Positions 36,947 through 46,713 are shown, numbered from the stretch's first letter. The stretch: DNA of 54,753 nucleotides from Kiritimatiellia bacterium (GCA_028708815.1 JAQVYB010000007.1:1-54753); one strand, 5' to 3'. Translations and numbers: made by a program. Notes: generated from the letters alone by a model not told the origin.

Positions 36947-37648
36947 TCAGGGGGCCGTATGGCGCAGCAGGCAGGCCATCAGTTCGCCGGGCTCGTTCAG
37001 CAGGTGGTGCGCACCGTGGGCCAGCAGCTCTTCCGCCGTACGGAACCCCCAGCATACGCCGACAGCCCTCATCCCGGCAGCCCGGGCCGTCTGCATATCG
37101 GTTTTGGTATCCCCCACAAAAAAGACACGACTCGGCGCACACTCCATCAGCGCCGCCAGGTCAAGAGCGGCGGCGGCATCCGGCTTCATGGCGTATTCCC
37201 GGCGGGCGCCGCACACGGCCACAAACGGTACGCCGGGCAGAAAATGGGCGGTGATTTCCTTCACCACCTCATCGCGCTTGTTGGAAAGAATGGCCTGCGG
37301 AATGCCCATTCGATGAACCGTCGCCAGCATGTCCGGAATGCCTGAATACGGACAGGTTCGGCGGGACCAGTTGAGGGCATAGCCGGCGCGATATGCCTCA
37401 ATGATGGCCGCCACATTTTCCGGCGTGCGCGCGTCCTCGGGCAGCGCACCGTGGCCGAACACCTCCGGGCCTTCGCCCACCAACTTCTTGCACTCCTCCT
37501 CGGAACGCACCGGAAAACCGCGCGCTTCCAGCGCGGCATTCATCGCGTCGGCCATGTCGCCAATGGTATCGAGCAGCGTTCCATCGAGATCATAAATCAA
37601 GGCGGCGCGGATACGGCGCCCCTCGGGTATGGTGGATGAATGCATCAT
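36947..37648 (-). CDS. HAD-family hydrolase (phosphoglycolate phosphatase-like)
   Basis: ALIYDLDGTLLDTIGDMADAMN; ILSNKRDEVVK; FFVGDTKTDMQTARAAGM. Start at 37648 preferred. Confidence 0.9.
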   Translation of the reverse strand: MMHSSTIPEGRRIRAALIYDLDGTLLDTIGDMADAMNAALEARGFPVRSEEECKKLVGEGPEVFGHGALPEDARTPENVAAIIEAYRAGYALNWSRRTCPYSGIPDMLATVHRMGIPQAILSNKRDEVVKEITAHFLPGVPFVAVCGARREYAMKPDAAAALDLAALMECAPSRVFFVGDTKTDMQTARAAGMRAVGVCWGFRTAEELLAHGAHHLLNEPGELMACLLRHTAP

Positions 37649-37655
37649 AAGCGTC

Positions 37656-38183
37656 TTAACCTCCCTGCGAAGCCGACACGGCCGCAATACGATCCATCCA
37701 CGCCTGCCGATGGGCGGACGACTCCACATGCCGCAATATGCCGGGCAAATATCCCCGTGCGTTAAAGAGCCGGTGCGTAACCGGAAAATTAAAATCATTC
37801 ACCCAGGCCAACTGCATCAGCAGAAAATCGGCGAGTGTCCGCAAACGCCCGAACGACACACAGCCATCCCGTTCAAACTCCTCTTCAACCCCTGCGGAAA
37901 GACGACGGCTCAGCGTGATCTGCGGCAGCATGGCGGGCAGTTCCTGAAAGCCATCATGCTCCAGCTTCCCCAGCACAATGCGGTAGATGTCCAACTCGGC
38001 CAAATACCGGTCCGCAGCAGACCACTCCAGCGCCTCACTCAGGGCACGGGCCTCTGCCGCCACGCACTCACTGTGCTCTTTTTTCAACTGCAGCGGCGCG
38101 GAAAGTTCGCCCGACGATTCCCCAAAACGGGCCACATACCGGTTAAAACCGTTTTTTACCGTTTGCCATTCATCGCATGTCAT
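37656..38183 (-). CDS. Hypothetical protein
   Basis: 175 aa ORF directly upstream of the HAD gene. Confidence 0.65.
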   Translation of the reverse strand: MTCDEWQTVKNGFNRYVARFGESSGELSAPLQLKKEHSECVAAEARALSEALEWSAADRYLAELDIYRIVLGKLEHDGFQELPAMLPQITLSRRLSAGVEEEFERDGCVSFGRLRTLADFLLMQLAWVNDFNFPVTHRLFNARGYLPGILRHVESSAHRQAWMDRIAAVSASQGG

Positions 38184-38372
38184 AATCGCTCTGCCTGCTT
38201 TCTGCGTACGGACAAATCAACACAGCTGCCGCAAAATTACACGGCTGTGTGCATGAGTAGTTTCCTTCCCCGAATGGACGGAAAATAAACATAGGCCCGC
38301 TCCGGTGACGCGTCAACGGTATTTTCCACAACGGACGCCGCGGCGGGGAGCGCGCGCCGAAAAAGGCGCGGG

Positions 38373-39044
38373 TCACCGCATCCAGAGCGGGGTTTCCTGA
38401 AGAGGCTTGCGGTCGCCGGCATCAATACGCTTGTAGTTTCGGCGTCCGAGCCCGCGCTGAAAGAAATCCCAGCGGATCCCCACGAAGGCGCCCCACTGAT
38501 TGATTTCGGAGTTGGAGATATAATCCGTATAGCGGGCGTCCAGGGTCACGGCAAGAGACGAATTCTCCAACGGGTAAATGTCCACCCCCACACCCGCATG
38601 TACCCCCAGCGCACTCAGGCTGTATTCATCGGTATGCTCATTGTGGTGTTCTTCTACCGACACGTAGCGCTTGTAGGTATCAATCAATGCCCAATCCGCA
38701 CCCACCTGCCACCACGGAACAAACAAACTGGGATAAAAATATTTTTTTCTTCCGGAGAAGGAAAGCTTGTTGGCCTTTTCCTCGAAGTAGGTCGCTATGC
38801 TGTTTTTTTTCACGTCCCACTTGGAGAGGGCCATTTCGAATTCAAGATCCTGACGAATGGCCATGACAGCGCCCACGCCGTATTCGTATTCGTGTTCCAG
38901 TCCTTCTTCCTTGATGGTTCCGCCGTTTTGCGTGGGGCCGGCAAAGAGTTTCAGCGAGAGAGCATGCCAGGACAATTCCGCCCGGGCCAGGCCACCGCCC
39001 AGCCCCAACAGAAAAACAGCCTGTAAAATCCACACTCGTTTCAT
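38373..39044 (-). CDS. Predicted outer-membrane/periplasmic protein
   Basis: Signal peptide-like N-terminus (VWILQAVFLLGLGGGLARA) and alternating aromatic beta-strand-like pattern. Confidence 0.65.
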   Translation of the reverse strand: MKRVWILQAVFLLGLGGGLARAELSWHALSLKLFAGPTQNGGTIKEEGLEHEYEYGVGAVMAIRQDLEFEMALSKWDVKKNSIATYFEEKANKLSFSGRKKYFYPSLFVPWWQVGADWALIDTYKRYVSVEEHHNEHTDEYSLSALGVHAGVGVDIYPLENSSLAVTLDARYTDYISNSEINQWGAFVGIRWDFFQRGLGRRNYKRIDAGDRKPLQETPLWMR

Positions 39045-39079
39045 GCCGAATCAACCCTTATGCAACGGTTTTGGATGGA

Positions 39080-39646
39080 TCAAACGGAATTCAACCGCTC
39101 TTCCAGGCCGACCAGCTTGGTCACCCGAATGCCGAAGTTTTCATTTACCACCACGACATCGCCCTGCCCAATCAGCTTGCCGTTCACAATGATATCGGCA
39201 GGATGCCCCGCCACGCGGTTCAGCTCCACCACCGATCCGACATCAAGCCGAAGAATTTCCTGCACCTTCACCCGGGTATGCCCCACTTCCACATGCACAT
39301 CCACCGGAATATCCAGGATCATATCCAGATTGATATCCTTCGCCGGCTCGCTGCCGCTCTGCCCCGGCAGATTATCGAAACTCGGCAGGCGTACCGGCTT
39401 GACCTGCGTGGCCGCTCTCGCACGGGTAGGGGGCGGAGGAGGAGGCGCCTTGGGCACGGACGCCGCCGCGCCCTGCTGCTCTTTGGCCACTTCCGCCGCA
39501 AACATGGCCTCCAATTCCTCTTCACTGGGCTCTTCCTCGGCCACGGCCTGCTGCTTTTCCTTTTCCTTCTCCACTTCTGCCGCGAACATGGCCTCCAATT
39601 CCTCTTCGGAGAGCTCTTCGTTTTTGATTGAATCTTCGTTCGCCAT
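39080..39646 (-). CDS. fliN: Flagellar motor switch protein FliN
   Basis: C-terminal SpoA domain: LDIPVDVHVEVGHTRVKVQEILRLDVGSVVELNRVAGHPADIIVNGKLIGQGDVVVVNENFGIRVTKLV. Confidence 0.94.
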   Translation of the reverse strand: MANEDSIKNEELSEEELEAMFAAEVEKEKEKQQAVAEEEPSEEELEAMFAAEVAKEQQGAAASVPKAPPPPPPTRARAATQVKPVRLPSFDNLPGQSGSEPAKDINLDMILDIPVDVHVEVGHTRVKVQEILRLDVGSVVELNRVAGHPADIIVNGKLIGQGDVVVVNENFGIRVTKLVGLEERLNSV

Positions 39647-39678
39647 AACACCACCTCGTCTCTCGCGGTTTTCCGCAG

Positions 39679-40698
39679 TTAATCCTTCCCAACCACCACG
39701 CTGCCCTCTTCCCTATCCTCTGAGTAACGATCCAGCAATTGGACGGCCATCTTGCCGCGTCGCGTTCCAAGCGCCCCCTGAAACGAGCGGCGCCCCTCCA
39801 CGTATACGTCCGCCATGGAATCAATGCGTTTATCCAGTTTCAGCACATCGCCTGGTTTCAGGCGGCTGAGGTCATTGGCATTGATGGTGCAACCGCCCAA
39901 TCCAACATCCAGCTTGATCGGCACGTTACGGATCGAGCGCAGCACTTCGTTCTGGGTGCCCAGTTTGCGCCCGCGCCGGTCTCGCCCGCCGGTCATCTTG
40001 GCCGTCACCCGGTCCAGAATCGGCTGAATCATCTCAAAGGGGTAGCAGATGTTCATGGTGCCTGTTTTGCTGCCCATCCGCAGGTCGAACGTGGCACTCA
40101 ACACGGATGATTCCAGTGCCGTCACACGCACAAATTCAGGATCAAACTCAATTTTCTGGCACTTGAAACTGATGTCGGCGGTATCGGACCAGGCGCGGGA
40201 AAGCTCCAGCAGTACATAGTTTACAATCGGTCCAACGATGGCCTCTTCGATCACGGAGAGTTCGCGCGATTCGGGATTGCCTCCGCCGGCCCCGCCCAGC
40301 AGAATGTCGATCATCGAAATAATGATCGGCAGGTTAATCTCGAGCAGGAGTTCGCCCATAAACGGTTCGGTGGTGAGCACCACCATGAAGGTCGGGCTCA
40401 TGATGGACATGATAAACTCGGTGTAGGTCAAATAATCGATGGCCACCGGCATCACTTCGAGCGGCACCTTAAGATTCGTCAGCAGGCTGCCCTGAATGCC
40501 TTTGGCCAGTGATTCATGAATCACCTGAAACCCGCGGTTCTGATCGCTGGAAATAACCTGCGGCTTACGGAAGTTGTAGGTAATGACCTTGACCTGCTCG
40601 GACTCATCCTTGATCGAGGAGGATTCGTCAACAATCTCACCGCTTTTTACTGCGGCCAGCAGGGCATCCACTTCTTCCTGTGACAGAGTATTGTCCAT
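39679..40698 (-). CDS. fliM: Flagellar motor switch protein FliM
   Basis: MDNTLSQEEVDALLAAVKSG CheY-binding-like N-terminus; SpoA C-terminal domain. Confidence 0.95.
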   Translation of the reverse strand: MDNTLSQEEVDALLAAVKSGEIVDESSSIKDESEQVKVITYNFRKPQVISSDQNRGFQVIHESLAKGIQGSLLTNLKVPLEVMPVAIDYLTYTEFIMSIMSPTFMVVLTTEPFMGELLLEINLPIIISMIDILLGGAGGGNPESRELSVIEEAIVGPIVNYVLLELSRAWSDTADISFKCQKIEFDPEFVRVTALESSVLSATFDLRMGSKTGTMNICYPFEMIQPILDRVTAKMTGGRDRRGRKLGTQNEVLRSIRNVPIKLDVGLGGCTINANDLSRLKPGDVLKLDKRIDSMADVYVEGRRSFQGALGTRRGKMAVQLLDRYSEDREEGSVVVGKD

Positions 40699-40723
40699 AA
40701 ACCATCCAATCCTGCATCGTCCA

Positions 40724-41272
40724 TTACTGAATCAGAAAATCATCGAAATGCACCGATACAATCGAACCCGACAAGCGGCTTCTCAGTGAGCGGTTCAACG
40801 TATCCCGTATTTCCTGTTTCAAAAGTTCCGGTCCTTTCGGTCCTTCCAGTTCATCAAACGTCATGTTCCGGGCCACCGAGGCAATGCGATCCTTCAGCAG
40901 AGGGCCGAAATCCAGCAGAGCGTCCTTCATCTTCGGCTCGCTCACCTCCAGATACGGCGTGAACTTCAAAACCCTGGTGCTTCGTGTGCCCTGAATATTG
41001 ACATAAATATCTCCTACTTTGTACAGAATCGGCACCCCTTTGGGTTCCATGACCGGCTGAGGCGCCACCTCCGCCACTACGTTAGCAGCTTTGTTGCCAC
41101 TGCCCGCCGTATTCTTCAGGATGAAAAACGCAGCAATAGCGCCCACCACCACAATCAGCACTCCGATGACCAGAATGAACAACAAACCGGTTTTCGACTT
41201 GCCCGGCGCAGCTGCCGCCGCCAGTTCCTCGCTATCCACACCTTCTTCTTCTTCATCAAATTCTTCAGCCAT
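40724..41272 (-). CDS. fliL: FliL-like flagellar basal body-associated protein
   Basis: Single TM plus VNIQGTRSTRVLKFTPYLEVSEPK; upstream of fliM. Confidence 0.88.
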   Translation of the reverse strand: MAEEFDEEEEGVDSEELAAAAAPGKSKTGLLFILVIGVLIVVVGAIAAFFILKNTAGSGNKAANVVAEVAPQPVMEPKGVPILYKVGDIYVNIQGTRSTRVLKFTPYLEVSEPKMKDALLDFGPLLKDRIASVARNMTFDELEGPKGPELLKQEIRDTLNRSLRSRLSGSIVSVHFDDFLIQ

Positions 41273-41313
41273 ATCACGCCACCTTTCTTTTTGCTATTCA
41301 CCACGCGCCGGCA

Positions 41314-42033
41314 TCAGCCCGCGTTTTTTCTTTTGCGAACAGAAAACAACATCACCTGAGAAACCTTCGTGTCCGGCAGATAACTCATGAACCGCGTACT
41401 GCCGTAGCCCAGGGAATCCAGCCGCGTCGAAGGAATACGGCATTCCTCCATCATATAGCGCGTCACCGCAGTGGCCCGCTCCAGAGCCGGAACGATATCC
41501 TCGCCGTCACCGACGGGTGGAACCGACATGCTCATGATTTCCACCGTCAGGTCCGGGCGGTTGTAAAACAACGTCCCGATCTTGTTCAAAAACTTACGAG
41601 CCTCCACCGAAAGACCCGCATCCCCCTCCACAAATTCTATCGGCGTTTGCAGAATCACGTTGGCCCCGAGCGAATCCACCCGCACATCCAGAATCGCCAC
41701 GCTCGACAACCCCTCGCGCCAAAGCATGTTTTTGAAGAAACCGATCAGCGCCGCACGCTCCTCCTGTTCGTCCTGCGAATCACGCCGACGCGATTCGAGA
41801 CGCGCACCGGATTCATCCATCCGGTGTCCGCGCATGAATTGCAGCAACCCGAACCCGCCTTCCACGCCGAAGGCATTGCGAATTTCTCCGACGCCTTTCT
41901 TGAAATCCTCCGTACGCTGGTGTCCCATGGAAAGCACACTGACGAAAAAAGCCAACATGATGCACCAAAGGGAGGAATACATCACCATGTACGCCGGCGC
42001 CTGTTCCTCTTTAGATGGTTCACGCTTTTTCAT
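41314..42033 (-). CDS. MotB/OmpA-like protein lacking the TM aspartate
   Basis: TM APAYMVMYSSLWCIMLAFFVSVLSMG has Ser where MotB has Asp; OmpA-like LERATAVTRYMMEECRIPSTRLDSLGYGSTR. Confidence 0.85.
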   Translation of the reverse strand: MKKREPSKEEQAPAYMVMYSSLWCIMLAFFVSVLSMGHQRTEDFKKGVGEIRNAFGVEGGFGLLQFMRGHRMDESGARLESRRRDSQDEQEERAALIGFFKNMLWREGLSSVAILDVRVDSLGANVILQTPIEFVEGDAGLSVEARKFLNKIGTLFYNRPDLTVEIMSMSVPPVGDGEDIVPALERATAVTRYMMEECRIPSTRLDSLGYGSTRFMSYLPDTKVSQVMLFSVRKRKNAG

Positions 42034-42037
42034 ACGC

Positions 42038-42835
42038 CTATTCCAAAATGCCTTTCAGCAGGGCGCCCTCCGCACCCATCATTTTTGGTACATCCCGGTA
42101 GCCGATAAAGGTAATTTCCATCCGCTCCGGCGGAAGACCCTGGGCGTCCCCGCTTTTTTCTCCGGGCTTCTCCACTCGCGCACCGAGGCAAAACCTACTC
42201 ATCGGAAACTTGTCGGGCGCCATCGCGGCCACCCGTTGCTGCACCGCCGCCGCACGCAGAGCGGCCAGCCCCCACACCGTTTTCACCTTCGAATCCAAAA
42301 CTTCCATGTCGGACGGCAACACGCTGGTGATGCGCAATTCGTTATCCAGCGGAACACCCATATCCGCAATCACTCCCAACATGCGGGCACGGTCCGGAAT
42401 GAACTCCGTGGTGCCGGGCACAAAAAACGTATCCGTCTTGATCACCAGCGAGAGCCCCTCTTCAAGCATCCGCATAAAAAATTCATCTTCGCTGTTTTCA
42501 CTGATGGCGGAGGGCGAGTTCTTCTTTTGCAGCATGTGGTTGTAGGGGGATATTTTAGACATGTCATCGACGTCGATGTTTTTCTCGTAGCCGCCCGCCT
42601 TGCTGATTCCATCGCGCCCCTTGCGCCCGGTCTGTTCCCGATTGGTGATCGAGGGCAAGGCATTCAGCCCGCCTTTCATCGCACCCAAAAGGTTGGCCAA
42701 TTGGGCTTCTTCAAACGTAGAAAAAGCCAGCAGCATCACAAAGAAGGTCACCAACAGCGACATGGCATCGCCAAAGGAAACCATCCAGAGGGGACACCCC
42801 GCCTCTTCTGGCTGTTCTGGAGTTTTGTGTGCCAT
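42038..42835 (-). CDS. motB: MotB-like stator protein with TM aspartate and divergent C-terminal domain
   Basis: CPLWMVSFGDAMSLLVTFFVMLLAFST; poorly conserved periplasmic domain. Confidence 0.85.
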   Translation of the reverse strand: MAHKTPEQPEEAGCPLWMVSFGDAMSLLVTFFVMLLAFSTFEEAQLANLLGAMKGGLNALPSITNREQTGRKGRDGISKAGGYEKNIDVDDMSKISPYNHMLQKKNSPSAISENSEDEFFMRMLEEGLSLVIKTDTFFVPGTTEFIPDRARMLGVIADMGVPLDNELRITSVLPSDMEVLDSKVKTVWGLAALRAAAVQQRVAAMAPDKFPMSRFCLGARVEKPGEKSGDAQGLPPERMEITFIGYRDVPKMMGAEGALLKGILE

Positions 42836-42862
42836 GGATCATGTTCTTTCTGCGGTTCGGGA

Positions 42863-43639
42863 TTACGCCCCGTCCCCCGTTTTTTCCCGGAGCTTCGGAG
42901 GAATGAAACTGCGCAGCTTTTCTTCGACAATACGAGGGCTGTTTCCCTCCTGAATAGAAATAACCCCCTCCACCACCATGCTTTTCAGGGCGATTTCCTC
43001 GTTTGAACGCTGTTCCAGTTTGCCGGCTAACGGAAGGGCAAGCAGGTTGGCGACCATGGCGCCATAGAGGGTGGTAATCAAGGCCACGGCCATGCCGCTG
43101 CCAATGGCCGAGGGGTCCGTCATGTTGCGCAGCATCTGTACCAGGCCGATCAGCGTTCCAATCATACCAAACGCCGGGGCATAAGAACCCAGCGACTTGA
43201 ATACGCCCTGGCCCACCTGATGCCGCTGCACCATCGAGTCCACATCCCCTTCCAGTACGCTGCGAATCACCTCAATGGTATTTCCATCCACCGCCATCTG
43301 GAAGCCCTTACGCATGAAGGGGTCCTCCATGTGATCGATGTCGTCCTCCAGGGCCAGCAGCCCATCACGCCGGGCGCGCACCGCCAGATCCGACATCTTT
43401 TTAAACAAATCAATATAGTCCTGCTCTTTACTGGAAAAAGCCTTGCGCACCACGGCAATCGTCCCAAGCACTTTGGGAAGCGGATAGTGAATCAGCGTGG
43501 CGGAAAGAGCTCCGCCGATCGTGATCAAAACGGCGGGGACATTGATAAATCCGGCGCCGCCACCCATTACAATGGATGCCACGATCAGTGCCCAACCCAA
43601 TATAATGCCAATCAGCGTTCCAATATCCACGGCCACCAT
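42863..43639 (-). CDS. motA: Flagellar motor stator protein MotA
   Basis: MotA/TolQ/ExbB-type sequence, FKSLGSYAPAFGMIGTLIGLVQMLRNM...MAVALITTLYGAMVANLLALPLAGKL. Confidence 0.93.
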   Translation of the reverse strand: MVAVDIGTLIGIILGWALIVASIVMGGGAGFINVPAVLITIGGALSATLIHYPLPKVLGTIAVVRKAFSSKEQDYIDLFKKMSDLAVRARRDGLLALEDDIDHMEDPFMRKGFQMAVDGNTIEVIRSVLEGDVDSMVQRHQVGQGVFKSLGSYAPAFGMIGTLIGLVQMLRNMTDPSAIGSGMAVALITTLYGAMVANLLALPLAGKLEQRSNEEIALKSMVVEGVISIQEGNSPRIVEEKLRSFIPPKLREKTGDGA

Positions 43640-43656
43640 CCTTCATTTATGCTGTT

Positions 43657-43878
43657 CTAACCAGACGACTCCGTCCGTTCGGCCCGTAACTCGGACCTGC
43701 TCATGCATTGCTGCTTATAGTGCAGCACGCGCTCCGCCAGCGTTTCAGCGTTCTCTTTCACATACAATCGTTTCCCGGTGGTCATCAGGATCTGAGTATC
43801 CGGATTTTCCTCGATCACCTCGATTAATTCCGCGTTCACATACACGGAATGTCCATGCAAGTCAGTCACCTGTATCAT
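43657..43878 (-). CDS. flbD: FlbD-family protein
   Basis: MIQVTDLHGHSVYVNAELIEVIEENPDTQILMTTGKRLYVKENAETLAERV. Confidence 0.9.
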   Translation of the reverse strand: MIQVTDLHGHSVYVNAELIEVIEENPDTQILMTTGKRLYVKENAETLAERVLHYKQQCMSRSELRAERTESSG

Positions 43879-44014
43879 GAACCTTGCTCCTGTTGATCAC
43901 CGGCGGTGCTACTATTATCCATTAAACGATGGCCGGTATTGTACCGGGGAAGGCCCGGTTGTTGAAGAAATGATTTAAGATTTCTCACGCCCGATCACCT
44001 TTTTTTAAAGGTTT

Positions 44015-44818
44015 TTACCGTTTCAGCGCCATGATTTCCTGCAGCATTTCATCGCCGGTGGTAATGGATCTGGAATTGGCCTGAAAACCGCGCTGCGTAA
44101 TGATCATATCGGTGAATTCGCGGGCCAGGTCCACGTTCGAGTTTTCCAAATAGCCCTGGTACAATTCGCCATGCCCGGCCGCGCCGGGAAAACCGAACTG
44201 CGCAACGCCGGAGGCCTCCGGAACCTCATCATACAGATTGTTGCCCATGCTCAGCAGGCCCCCGGGATTGTCAAAAAACGCCGTTTGAATCTGTCCCATG
44301 GCTATTTTCTGACCGAGCGCATCGGTTCGGGTGATGGATCCATCAATGGCAATGGAAAAATCCACGGTATCATCTGCGGGGAACGTAATGGGAGCGCCGG
44401 CTCCATCGGTCAGGTAATTCCCGTTGGAGTTGGCCAGATACAGGTCCGCCGGCGGGTTGTTGCCATCCGTGACCAACTGAAAATCACCCGCGCGGGTGTA
44501 ATGCAGATTGCCACCGGCATCCACCACCTCAAAAAAGCCATCGCCGCCGATGGCCAGATTACCCGAGCGCTGGGTTTCGATCAGCACGCCGTCCTTGAAG
44601 TTGCGCGAGATGCTCCCCACCATCACGCCCATACCCACCTGTTTGCCGATGGTACGGCTGGCAGGCGACTGGATCACATTGACCAGTTGTTCCTTGAATG
44701 TGACATCACTTTCCTTATAACCCACCGTATTCACGTTGGCTATGTCGTTACCGATCACATCCATACGTTGCTGGTGCGCCATCAGGCCCGATACGCCGTC
44801 ATACATGCTTCCGATCAT
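44015..44818 (-). CDS. Flagellar hook-basal body protein (FlgE/FlgF/FlgG family)
   Basis: MYDGVSGLMAHQQRMDVIGNDIANVNTVGYKESDVTFKEQLV...SNVDLAREFTDMIITQRGFQANSRSITTGDEMLQEIMALKR. Confidence 0.93.
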   Translation of the reverse strand: MIGSMYDGVSGLMAHQQRMDVIGNDIANVNTVGYKESDVTFKEQLVNVIQSPASRTIGKQVGMGVMVGSISRNFKDGVLIETQRSGNLAIGGDGFFEVVDAGGNLHYTRAGDFQLVTDGNNPPADLYLANSNGNYLTDGAGAPITFPADDTVDFSIAIDGSITRTDALGQKIAMGQIQTAFFDNPGGLLSMGNNLYDEVPEASGVAQFGFPGAAGHGELYQGYLENSNVDLAREFTDMIITQRGFQANSRSITTGDEMLQEIMALKR

Positions 44819-44860
44819 TCCACACCTCCATCTTGGTTATCGAATCCGTTGCGCAACATG

Positions 44861-45283
44861 CTACTCCAAAATATTCGTGATATCCGTCAGGGGATAATTC
44901 GTCCCGTCCAGATTCACCATGATTTCGCCATCCTCCATCACCACATGCGTCACGCGCCCCGAAGTATTATCACCCGCAAACGCCGTCTTGCCGATCATCA
45001 GCGAGGCAATGGCCGAGGTCGTATTTTCCTGGAAGGACTCAAATTTCGTGTTGAGATTCTGCATCTGTTCGAGGGCGCTGAACTGCGCGAGTTGGGCCAG
45101 CATTTCCTTGTTGTCCACCGGGTCAAGCGGATCCTGATTCTGCATCTGGGTAATGAGCAGTTCCAGGAACTGATCTTTGCCCATGGTCTCGGTAGACGAT
45201 TGGCCCCCCACCGTCGCGCCATACAATTCGGGATCAACCATCGATCCCTCCGTAATTCCAATTCCACTCACTGCCGTTGTCAT
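44861..45283 (-). CDS. flgD: Flagellar hook capping protein FlgD
   Basis: MGKDQFLELLITQMQNQDPLDPVDNKEMLAQLAQFSALEQMQNL. Confidence 0.93.
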   Translation of the reverse strand: MTTAVSGIGITEGSMVDPELYGATVGGQSSTETMGKDQFLELLITQMQNQDPLDPVDNKEMLAQLAQFSALEQMQNLNTKFESFQENTTSAIASLMIGKTAFAGDNTSGRVTHVVMEDGEIMVNLDGTNYPLTDITNILE

Positions 45284-45297
45284 TTCATTCACCTCGT

Positions 45298-46713
45298 TTA
45301 TGCGATCAGCCAAACTCCATTGGGATCCATCCGCTGCGCGGTCCTCGCAGGCGCGGCCTCTTTGGCTTCTCCGCGCATTCCCCGTGCGCCGCCCGGCATG
45401 TTCCGCTGTTCTTCTTCCCGTTCATTCATCATTCGTTCTCTTCGCTGTTCGGCGGATTCTCCGTTTTCGGTGCTCACATCGAACTCCGCCAGCTTGTATC
45501 CATTCTGATTCAGCGCCTGCCGGATTCCGCTCTCCTGCTGTTGAAGCAAGTTACATACCGAAGCATTCTCGGCGTGCACATGCACCCGTACGCCATCGGA
45601 TTCTTCATGGCAGCGCACCACCAGTTTGCCCAACGATTCCGGCGAAATGGTAATCGTCATATCCTGATCCGAACGGCGGATCATCGAAAGAATATGCTGG
45701 TCAAAACGATCAGCCAGTTGCTGAATCTGCTCAATGCGGACCAGCGTTTCAGACCCGGAAGCCGCAGTGGGCGTCTCCGCCTGCTGCATCAACTCCGCCA
45801 AAAAATCACTGCTCAACGGATCCCCTTCCGCAACCCTTGCGGATGAGGCCTGCGCGGCCATTTCTGCCGCGGGGGCATTTCCTTCCTGCCCGGGCTGCTC
45901 CATCATACCATCCTGCCCCTCTTCCAAAGATTCTTCCCCACCCGCATTCTGATCCGCGAGAGCGACCGGACGTTCCCCGGGATCCTCTGCCGCGGCCTCA
46001 TCTCCGTCTTCCACGTCCACAACGTCCTCTTCTTCCGCAACCGGCTGAGGAACCGCGTCACTGTCGCCTTCCGCCTCTTCCACAGACCCTTCTTCCTCTT
46101 CCGCACTCACCGGTTCCTCAACAACCTCGGCCTCCGGCTCCTCGGCCACCTCCTCCGGCACGTCTTCCGATTCTTCCACCGTCTCAACCGCCTCTTCCGT
46201 TTCAGAATTGTTCTCCCCGTCTTCCGCGGCGGCCTCGGACTCCTTCGACTGATCGGTCTTCTCCGTCCCGGCATCTTCCGTCACATCCGTGACGGTCTTT
46301 TCAACAGATTCTTCTGCCGAACGGGCGTGGGTTTCGCCCTCCGCCGAGGTATCCGACGTTTCGTTCGCCGAACGCTGCTGCACCGCACCCGAATAATCCG
46401 TTGCCGCAAAAACCGGCTGAGCCGATTCATAGGCATAGACCGAAACCAGCGACTGCTCAAGACGATCGGATTTCTTCGTCGATGAGACGGTCAAATCTTC
46501 CCCGTTTTCCTTTTTTGAATCATCTGCATACCACGTAGATTGCTGTGCGGTATCGTCCGAACAGTATTCATTCGGCTCGCGCTCCTGTGCATCGTTCAGC
46601 ACGCCGCCCAACAGCACTTCAAAAGCCGTTGTCTTCTCTGCGGCGGGATCGGCCTCGCGCAGGGCGGTGGTTGATTCGCCGACACGCTCCAGGCCGGATA
46701 CATTCGTACTCAT
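45298..46713 (-). CDS. fliK: Flagellar hook-length control protein FliK with a long acidic linker
   Basis: C-terminal ITISPESLGKLVVRCHEESDGVRVHVHAENASVCNLLQQQESGIRQALNQNGYKLAEFDV; position between flgD and motE-like gene. Confidence 0.88.
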   Translation of the reverse strand: MSTNVSGLERVGESTTALREADPAAEKTTAFEVLLGGVLNDAQEREPNEYCSDDTAQQSTWYADDSKKENGEDLTVSSTKKSDRLEQSLVSVYAYESAQPVFAATDYSGAVQQRSANETSDTSAEGETHARSAEESVEKTVTDVTEDAGTEKTDQSKESEAAAEDGENNSETEEAVETVEESEDVPEEVAEEPEAEVVEEPVSAEEEEGSVEEAEGDSDAVPQPVAEEEDVVDVEDGDEAAAEDPGERPVALADQNAGGEESLEEGQDGMMEQPGQEGNAPAAEMAAQASSARVAEGDPLSSDFLAELMQQAETPTAASGSETLVRIEQIQQLADRFDQHILSMIRRSDQDMTITISPESLGKLVVRCHEESDGVRVHVHAENASVCNLLQQQESGIRQALNQNGYKLAEFDVSTENGESAEQRRERMMNEREEEQRNMPGGARGMRGEAKEAAPARTAQRMDPNGVWLIA

